From: Fidelibacterota bacterium | Lineage (GTDB): Bacteria > Bipolaricaulota > Bipolaricaulia > Bipolaricaulales > Bipolaricaulaceae | Assembly: GCA_024277405.1 (NCBI GenBank) | Contig: JAJRVI010000099.1 | Coordinates: 1 to 10,509, forward strand | Direction of reading: 5' to 3' | DNA: 10,509 nucleotides | In this document: positions 6,600 through 10,509 of the stretch, in pieces | Layout of the letters: each line of letters starts with the position of its first letter | Numbering within the stretch: position 1 is the stretch's first letter | Program-made: the position numbers and the translations under genes | Notes under the pieces: model-generated | Seen by the model: the letters and a program-made list of their open reading frames with translations, nothing else | Database searches by the model: none | Told to the model about the DNA's origin: nothing

Positions 6600-7037
6600 T
6601 TAACGTCCGAGGATCAGGGTAACGGGCCCGTCGTTCACGAGCCCCACTTCCATTTTAGCCCCGAACACCCCTGTCTTCACGGGGACGCCCGCCGCGGAGA
6701 GGAGCTCCACGAACCGGGAGAAGAGGCGCTCCGCCTCGGGACCCGGCGCCGCGGAGGCGAAGCTCGGCCGCCTCCCCTTCCGACAATCTCCGTAAAGGGT
6801 GAACTGGGAAACGCAGAGGATCTCCCCCCCGACCTCACGCAGGGAGAGGTTGAATTTCCCCTCGCTGTCAGGGAACACCCTGAGGTCCGGGATCTTCCGG
6901 GCCCAGAAGGCGAGCTCCTCCTCGGTATCCTCACGGCCGATCCCCACCAGGAGCAGAAAACCCTTCCCGATCCGGGCGATCTCGGCCCCGTCCACCACCA
7001 CACGTGCCTCTTTGACCCTCTGGAGCACGATCCTCAT
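6600..7037 (-). CDS. dtd: D-aminoacyl-tRNA deacylase
   Basis: A 145-residue DTD-family protein of usual length. It begins MRIVLQRVKEARVVVDG and carries both active-site signatures, SQFTLYGD in the middle and NDGPVT near the C-terminus (Gly-Pro motif). The enzyme hydrolyses D-amino acids, and glycine mischarged on tRNA-Ala, from tRNA, acting in the cytosol as a homodimer and protecting translation from wrong amino acids. ATG at 7037-7035 fixes the conserved N-terminus although no good Shine-Dalgarno is visible. The start lies 10 bp after the RNase H stop, so re-initiation by coupled ribosomes is likely. Stop TAA at 6602-6600 overlaps the rpmF ribosome binding site. Confidence 0.96.
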   Translation of the reverse strand: MRIVLQRVKEARVVVDGAEIARIGKGFLLLVGIGREDTEEELAFWARKIPDLRVFPDSEGKFNLSLREVGGEILCVSQFTLYGDCRKGRRPSFASAAPGPEAERLFSRFVELLSAAGVPVKTGVFGAKMEVGLVNDGPVTLILGR

Positions 7038-7047
7038 GGCGGGCGGC

Positions 7048-7572
7048 TCAGGGCCTCTGGGCCTTGAGGCTGTTCACATAGGATAGGACCCGGCGGAGGC
7101 CGTCCAAGTCGAGCTCCCGCAGAACCCCCTCGATCTCGTTGAGGAGGCGGGATTTCTCCCGCTCCTGACGCGTCCGCTCGCGGAACGCCCGCATGGCGAG
7201 CCGATGCGCCCTGTAATTGGCCTCCCGCTCGAGGTAGTTCACCCGCCACCGAGGAAGGCGTGAGAGGAGCTCCAGCGCCTGTTGGTTCAGGTGTTGAAGG
7301 TGGGGCTCCCGCACGCGGTAAAGGCCGTTGATCTGGTTGGCGACGAGCTCGTTATCGGTGAGGAATATCGCCTCCTCGGGGAGGTAGTTAAGCGCCCGCC
7401 TGATGCCCTCGATCAGCGCGCGGTACTCGGCCACGTTGTTGGTGGCCTGACCGATGAGTTCGGACACCTCTTCCACCGTGTTCCCGTGTTCATCGGTGAG
7501 GAGAACACCGATCGCCGCCTCGCCGGGATTCCCACGGGAGGCCCCGTCCACATGGACAAAGAGCTTTCTCAT
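7048..7572 (-). CDS. rnhA: RNase HI-family protein with a C-terminal helical extension
   Basis: A 174-residue protein whose first 130 residues form an RNase H type 1 domain, expected to cut the RNA strand of RNA-DNA hybrids. Visible catalytic positions are Asp9 in VDGASRGNPG, Glu49 in ATNNVAEYRALIEG and Asp73 in LTDNELVANQ. The fourth acidic position is His123 in REANYRAHRLA where homologues usually have Asp. The E. coli enzyme tolerates His at the equivalent Asp134, so activity is still likely. The last 45 residues are strongly charged (RERTRQEREKSRLLNE) and then amphipathic (LRELDLDGLRRVLSYVNSLK), resembling a helical tail rather than the N-terminal hybrid-binding domain of some RNases H. 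ATG at 7572-7570 gives the conserved MRKLFVHVDG start; its ribosome binding site is weak. It lies 32 bp after the tRNA gene on the same strand. Confidence 0.88.
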   Translation of the reverse strand: MRKLFVHVDGASRGNPGEAAIGVLLTDEHGNTVEEVSELIGQATNNVAEYRALIEGIRRALNYLPEEAIFLTDNELVANQINGLYRVREPHLQHLNQQALELLSRLPRWRVNYLEREANYRAHRLAMRAFRERTRQEREKSRLLNEIEGVLRELDLDGLRRVLSYVNSLKAQRP

Positions 7573-7604
7573 TATCCGTCACGCCTCGGGGACTCGCCCG
7601 ATTC

Positions 7605-7676
7605 TGGGCCCGGCAGGGATCGAACCTGCGACCTACCGGTTATGAGCCGGCTGCTCTACCCCTGAGCTACGGGCCC
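7605..7676 (-). tRNA. tRNA with CAU anticodon (tRNA-Ile2 or elongator tRNA-Met)
   Basis: A 72-nt cloverleaf on the minus strand: acceptor stem GGGCCCG/CGGGCCC with A73, D arm GCTC...GAGC with a short loop, anticodon stem GCCGG/CCGGT enclosing CTCATAA (anticodon CAT, complement of 7642-7644), a 5-nt variable loop, and T arm GCAGG-TTCGATC-CCTGC. CCA is not encoded. The G1-C72 pair rules against initiator tRNA. C4-G69 and C5-G68 match, as I recall, the positive determinants for TilS in tRNA-Ile2, whereas E. coli elongator tRNA-Met has U4-A69 and A5-U68. An isoleucine tRNA modified to lysidine-34, reading AUA, is therefore somewhat favoured; the amino acid is not certain. Confidence 0.95.
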
Positions 7677-7681
7677 ACACT

Positions 7682-7711
7682 ATCTTACCCCTCCCCGTTC
7701 AGCCCGTGCAA
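7682..7711 (-). promoter_or_regulatory. Possible promoter of the tRNA-rnhA-dtd-rpmF unit
   Basis: On the minus strand TTGCAC (7711-7706) and TAAGAT (7687-7682) are separated by 18 bases and would start transcription at about the first base of the tRNA. Each hexamer matches the sigma70 consensus only moderately (three and four of six). Confidence 0.35.
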
Positions 7712-7730
7712 GAAACCCACGATCGAGGGG

Positions 7731-7759
7731 TTGACTTGGCCCCCGCGGCGACCTTTAAT
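7731..7759 (+). promoter_or_regulatory. Sigma70-type promoter of the ABC transporter operon
   Basis: TTGACT (7731-7736) and TTTAAT (7754-7759) match the -35 and -10 consensus at five of six positions each, with an exact 17-base spacer. Predicted start is near 7766, giving a leader of about 80 nt before the binding-protein gene. This is the best promoter in the window. Confidence 0.75.
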
Positions 7760-7791
7760 ATGTGAGGGAATCCGCAAGAAAAAAGGAGGTG

Positions 7792-7845
7792 GTGGGCGAT
7801 CTGCAAGCGCTTTCCATAGCCAGAACAAATCCGAAAGGAGGGTGA
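7792..7845 (+). CDS. Possible 17-codon leader ORF upstream of the binding protein
   Basis: GTG at 7792 opens a 17-codon frame ending in TGA at 7843-7845, one base before the GTG start of the transporter binding protein. It follows AAAAAAGGAGGTG, a near-perfect anti-16S sequence, but the spacing of GGAGG to the GTG is only two bases, which is unfavourable. Its last codons contain the ribosome binding site of the next gene. The predicted peptide (MGDLQALSIARTNPKGG) resembles no family I know. It may be a leader peptide for translational coupling or chance. Confidence 0.25.
   Translation: MGDLQALSIARTNPKGG
7803..7814 (+). promoter_or_regulatory. LacI-family operator-like palindrome in the transporter leader
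   Basis: GCAAGCGCTTTC contains the perfect palindrome AAGCGCTT (7805-7812) flanked by G and C in symmetric positions, the G-N-AAGCGCTT-N-C form bound by many LacI/GalR-type regulators and close to catabolite-responsive elements. It lies about 37 bases after the predicted transcription start, where a bound repressor could block elongation. No regulator gene is in the window. Confidence 0.4.
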
Positions 7846-7846
7846 T

Positions 7847-9826
7847 GTGAGGGTTATGTGGCGTCAAATTGGGCTTTTCCTTGCGGTAGTTGCGCTGTTC
7901 GGCGCGGTGGCCTGGGCGCAGGAGATCAAGAACCCGGACACGGTCATCTGGATCACCCACGGTTCCGCCGAGACCTGCGATCCCCACTTCTCTTACGACA
8001 CGGCCAGCGGCGAGATCATCTTCAACGTCTACGAGGCGTTGGTGCGCTGGCCCTACGGCACCGTGGACGCCAACGAACGGGACCTCTCCTACTCCCTCGA
8101 TCCCGCCAAGCTCCAGCCGATGCTCGCCACGGAGTGGGAGGTCTCCGACGATGGGCTCACCTACACCTTCACCATCCGCGAGGGCGTCCGGTTCCAGTAC
8201 GTGGGGGTCAGGAAGGCCGACGGGACCATCGAGTGGGTCGACTACGACTCCCTGAGCCCGGAGGAGGAGAAGAACATCGTCCCCGGCTACGGTGAGCTCA
8301 CCCCCGAGGACGTGGAGTACTCCTTCGAGCGGGGCATGCTGCAGGATCGCCGCGGCGGTCCCATCTGGATGCTCCTCGAGCCCCTCACCGGCTACTCCTC
8401 GCTGCGCAGCTTGGTGAAGGCCGCGTTGGGAGAGGATCGTTATGAGGAAATCGGCGGCGACCTCCACAAACTCACTCCCGAGGAGCAGAAGCTCATCTAC
8501 GAGAAGTACATCGATCCGGCGGTGGAGGTCGAGGACGGGAAGGTCGTCTTCCACCTGCCCAAGCCCTATCCGCCCTTCATCACCATCGTGGCCCACTCCG
8601 GCTCGTGGAGCTCCATCCTCGACAAGGAATGGTGCATCGAGTACGCCGGCTGTTGGGATGGCAAACCCGACACGTGGGAGAAGTGGTGGAACCCCGGCGG
8701 CGGTGAGGTGGCCGAGGAGTCCGAGCTGTTCAACATCATGAACGGCACCGGCCCCTTCAAGCTCGCCAAGTGGGACATCGGTGTGGAGATCGTGTTCGAA
8801 CGCTTCGAGAAGTACTGGGGCGGCCCGGCGAAGATCAAGTACGCCATCATCAAGAAGACCCCCGAATGGTCCGACCGCTTCCTAGCCTTCCAGGCTGGCG
8901 ACGCCGACATCGTCACCGTTCCTCTGCAGAACCTGCCCCAGGTCGAGGGGCTCCCCGGCGTTGTCATCCACCGCCGGCTCCCCACCCTCTCCATGAACCC
9001 GGTGGGCTTCTTCGTGGCTCCCGTGGTGGTGGAGGGCAACGATCTCCTCGGCAAAGGGCCGTGGGATGGGCTCGGCATCCCGCCGGACTTCTTCGCCGAC
9101 ATCAACGTGCGGAAGGCGTTCTGCATGGCGTTCGACTACGAGGGGTTCATCGAGCAGGTGTTGCTCGGCGAGGGCTATAAGACCCACGGCCCCATCCCCA
9201 AGGCCTTCGATTGGGCTTACTACCAGCCCGAGGAGGAGCTCCTGTGGCAGTACGACCTCGAGAAGGCCACCGAGCTCATGAAGAAGGCCCGCAACGGGGA
9301 GATCTGGGAGAAGGGCTTCAACCTCACCATCCTCTACAACGAGGGGAACGAGACCCGGCGTGTGGCGGCCGAGATCTTCGAGGCCAACATCGAATCCATG
9401 AACCCCAAGTTCCAGGTCGAGGTCCGGGCCGTGCCGTGGCGGACGTATCTGAGCTACCTCGTGGCCGGCAAGATGCCCTTCTACATCATCGGGTGGCTCG
9501 CCGACTACCCCGATCCGCACAACTTCGCGCATCCGTTCACTCACCCTGAGGGCACTTTCCCCGCTCACCAGGGTGAATACATGATCAGCGAGATATTCGA
9601 GCCCTACTTCCGCGAACTGGTGGAAGCCGGCATGGCCACTACCGATTTGGCCGAGCGCGCCAAGATCTACTACGAGATCTCCAAGCGCGCCCACGAGTAC
9701 GCCATCGACGTCTGGCTTCCCCAGGCCTACGGATTCCGCGTGATCCGCGACTGGCTCCAAGGCTTCCCCTTCAACCCCATCTTCCCGGGGCCCTACTTCT
9801 ATCCCATGTACAAGGCCTACGAATGA
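7847..9826 (+). CDS. ABC transporter substrate-binding protein, family 5 (peptide or oligosaccharide)
   Basis: A 659-residue extracytoplasmic solute-binding protein of the OppA/DppA type (SBP_bac_5). It delivers its ligand to the permease encoded downstream. A Sec signal peptide is clear: Arg2 and Arg6, hydrophobic core LFLAVVALFGAVA, and likely cleavage after AWA at residue 24. There is no lipobox cysteine, so it is soluble in a periplasm-like space. Family features include DPHFSYDTASGEI near the mature N-terminus, LTPEDVEYSFERGM, NGTGPFKLAKWD, FERFEKYWGGPAKI and WLADYPDPHNFAHPF. At about 635 mature residues it is longer than typical OppA and similar to thermophile family-5 proteins that bind sugars. 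Cys263 and Cys269 could form a disulfide. GTG at 7847 sits five bases after AAAGGAGG; ATG at 7856 is the alternative. Ligand unknown. Confidence 0.92.
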   Translation: MRVMWRQIGLFLAVVALFGAVAWAQEIKNPDTVIWITHGSAETCDPHFSYDTASGEIIFNVYEALVRWPYGTVDANERDLSYSLDPAKLQPMLATEWEVSDDGLTYTFTIREGVRFQYVGVRKADGTIEWVDYDSLSPEEEKNIVPGYGELTPEDVEYSFERGMLQDRRGGPIWMLLEPLTGYSSLRSLVKAALGEDRYEEIGGDLHKLTPEEQKLIYEKYIDPAVEVEDGKVVFHLPKPYPPFITIVAHSGSWSSILDKEWCIEYAGCWDGKPDTWEKWWNPGGGEVAEESELFNIMNGTGPFKLAKWDIGVEIVFERFEKYWGGPAKIKYAIIKKTPEWSDRFLAFQAGDADIVTVPLQNLPQVEGLPGVVIHRRLPTLSMNPVGFFVAPVVVEGNDLLGKGPWDGLGIPPDFFADINVRKAFCMAFDYEGFIEQVLLGEGYKTHGPIPKAFDWAYYQPEEELLWQYDLEKATELMKKARNGEIWEKGFNLTILYNEGNETRRVAAEIFEANIESMNPKFQVEVRAVPWRTYLSYLVAGKMPFYIIGWLADYPDPHNFAHPFTHPEGTFPAHQGEYMISEIFEPYFRELVEAGMATTDLAERAKIYYEISKRAHEYAIDVWLPQAYGFRVIRDWLQGFPFNPIFPGPYFYPMYKAYE

Positions 9827-9856
9827 TTTGAGCCCACGTGGATTCACGGTAAACTA

Positions 9857-9887
9857 GGGCAGGGGCCTGAACGGCCCCTGCCCTTTT
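9857..9887 (+). terminator. Intercistronic hairpin between binding protein and permease
   Basis: A perfect 11-bp stem GGGCAGGGGCC (9857-9867) / GGCCCCTGCCC (9873-9883), loop TGAAC, followed by only four T and then GATTTGG. It starts 31 bp after the binding-protein stop and 49 bp before the permease start. The short T-run suggests partial termination or 3' protection of the binding-protein mRNA, which would make binding protein more abundant than permease, as is usual for such operons. Confidence 0.75.
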
Positions 9888-9905
9888 GATTTGGAGCGTG
9901 GGGGA

Positions 9906-10509
9906 ATGGTGGCCTACATTATCCGTCGCCTGTTGATCCTGCCCCTGGTCATCACGGGGCTCTTCGTCCTCGTCTTCGGGCTCTACAGCCTCCTCGATCC
10001 CTACGAGAAGGCCGCTCTGTATGTGAGGGATATAACCGAGCTTAAAAATCGCAACATAAATGAACTCATTGAAGAATACGGTCTCGACGACCCTCCTTGG
10101 GTCCAGTTCTTTCATTGGGTTAACGAGGTCATCCATGGGAACCTCGGGTGGTCGGAGGTAGCGAATCGCCCGGTTGTCGACGCGTTCAAGCGCTTCCTTC
10201 CCCAGACAGTGGAGCTCGCCCTCTGGTCCGCGATCCCCATCATATTGGGGGGGATCTGGCTGGGGCAGCTTTCAGCGGTAAAGCAGAACAGACCCATCGA
10301 TCACTTCGGCCGCGTCTTCGCCGTGGTGGGCTGGTCCCTCCCCACCTACGTCGCGGGGCTGTTGGGCCTCTTCATCTTCTACGGGCTTCTCAAGTGGTTT
10401 CCCCCGGGGAGGCTCTCCACCGATGTGAGCCTATACGTCTCCCTCTCAGGGGAGTTCAAGATGTACACGGGCATCATCACCTTGGACGCGGTCCTGAACT
10501 GGAACTGGT
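9906..10509 (+). CDS. ABC transporter permease, DppB/OppB type, N-terminal part (cut by window edge)
   Basis: An open frame of 201 codons runs off the right edge. It starts MVAYIIRRLLILPLVITGLF, the standard opening of the first permease subunit (BPD_transp_1): a short positive N-terminus then a membrane helix. It continues with YGLDDPPWVQFFHWV and VIHGNLGWSE, the conserved periplasmic region, then FLPQTVELALW, two more membrane segments and VGWSLPTYVAGLLGLF, ending in a loop with WFPPGR. The EAA loop that contacts the ATPase lies beyond the edge. ATG at 9906 follows GGAGCGTGGGGGA. It belongs with the upstream binding protein, and a DppC-type permease and ATPases would be expected next. The stretch around 10018-10085 is visibly richer in A and T than its surroundings and encodes a hydrophilic insert after the first helix. 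Confidence 0.93.
   Translation, partial: MVAYIIRRLLILPLVITGLFVLVFGLYSLLDPYEKAALYVRDITELKNRNINELIEEYGLDDPPWVQFFHWVNEVIHGNLGWSEVANRPVVDAFKRFLPQTVELALWSAIPIILGGIWLGQLSAVKQNRPIDHFGRVFAVVGWSLPTYVAGLLGLFIFYGLLKWFPPGRLSTDVSLYVSLSGEFKMYTGIITLDAVLNWNW

Noticed and set aside
7845..7850. ATG at 7845 as start of the binding protein
   Set aside because: It is followed directly by TGA and lies in another frame; GTG at 7847 is in frame.
1..10509. CRISPR array, IS element, prophage or toxin-antitoxin pair
   Set aside because: No regularly spaced repeats, transposase, integrase or small paired genes were seen on either strand.

Overview
The window is about 10.5 kb of GC-rich bacterial chromosome, densely coded with short intergenic gaps. 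It holds one partial and one complete carbohydrate-metabolism gene, a replicative helicase gene interrupted by an in-frame amber codon, a glycine decarboxylase operon, a small translation/RNA-maintenance cluster with a tRNA, and the start of an ABC transporter operon. There are no phage, IS, CRISPR or plasmid signatures. The split glycine dehydrogenase (GcvPA/GcvPB), the PPi-type phosphofructokinase and the long family-5 solute-binding protein suit an anaerobic and possibly thermophilic lineage. A candidate phylum such as Bipolaricaulota/Acetothermia is a guess, not something the sequence proves.

Layout. Minus strand, 1-1557: the N-terminus of a HAD hydrolase (reads off the left edge) lies downstream of a PPi-type 6-phosphofructokinase with a TTG start. 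Divergent spacer, 1558-1805 (248 bp): three DnaA-box-like 9-mers in exact 11-bp phase, and a hairpin. Plus strand, 1806-3167: dnaB, whose frame is fully conserved except for TAG at 2919-2921, between the SQLNRAV motif and the arginine-finger region. Plus strand, 3191-6330: gcvH, gcvPA and gcvPB, tightly coupled; gcvT is not in the window. A strong hairpin at 6351-6374 ends the convergent minus-strand unit.

Minus strand, 7676 down to 6398: tRNA(CAU), an RNase HI-like protein, D-aminoacyl-tRNA deacylase and ribosomal protein L32, closely packed and probably one transcription unit. Divergent spacer, 7677-7846: a good sigma70-type promoter for the rightward operon, a LacI-type operator-like palindrome in its leader and a possible 17-codon leader ORF. 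Plus strand, 7847 to the right edge: a secreted family-5 solute-binding protein, a strong intercistronic hairpin and a truncated DppB/OppB-type permease.

No gene-free stretch exceeds 300 bases. The points most worth a second look are the amber codon in dnaB, the phased DnaA-box triplet upstream of it, the LacI-like operator on a transporter that would be labelled 'peptide', and the tRNA(CAU), whose acceptor stem looks more like tRNA-Ile2 than elongator tRNA-Met.
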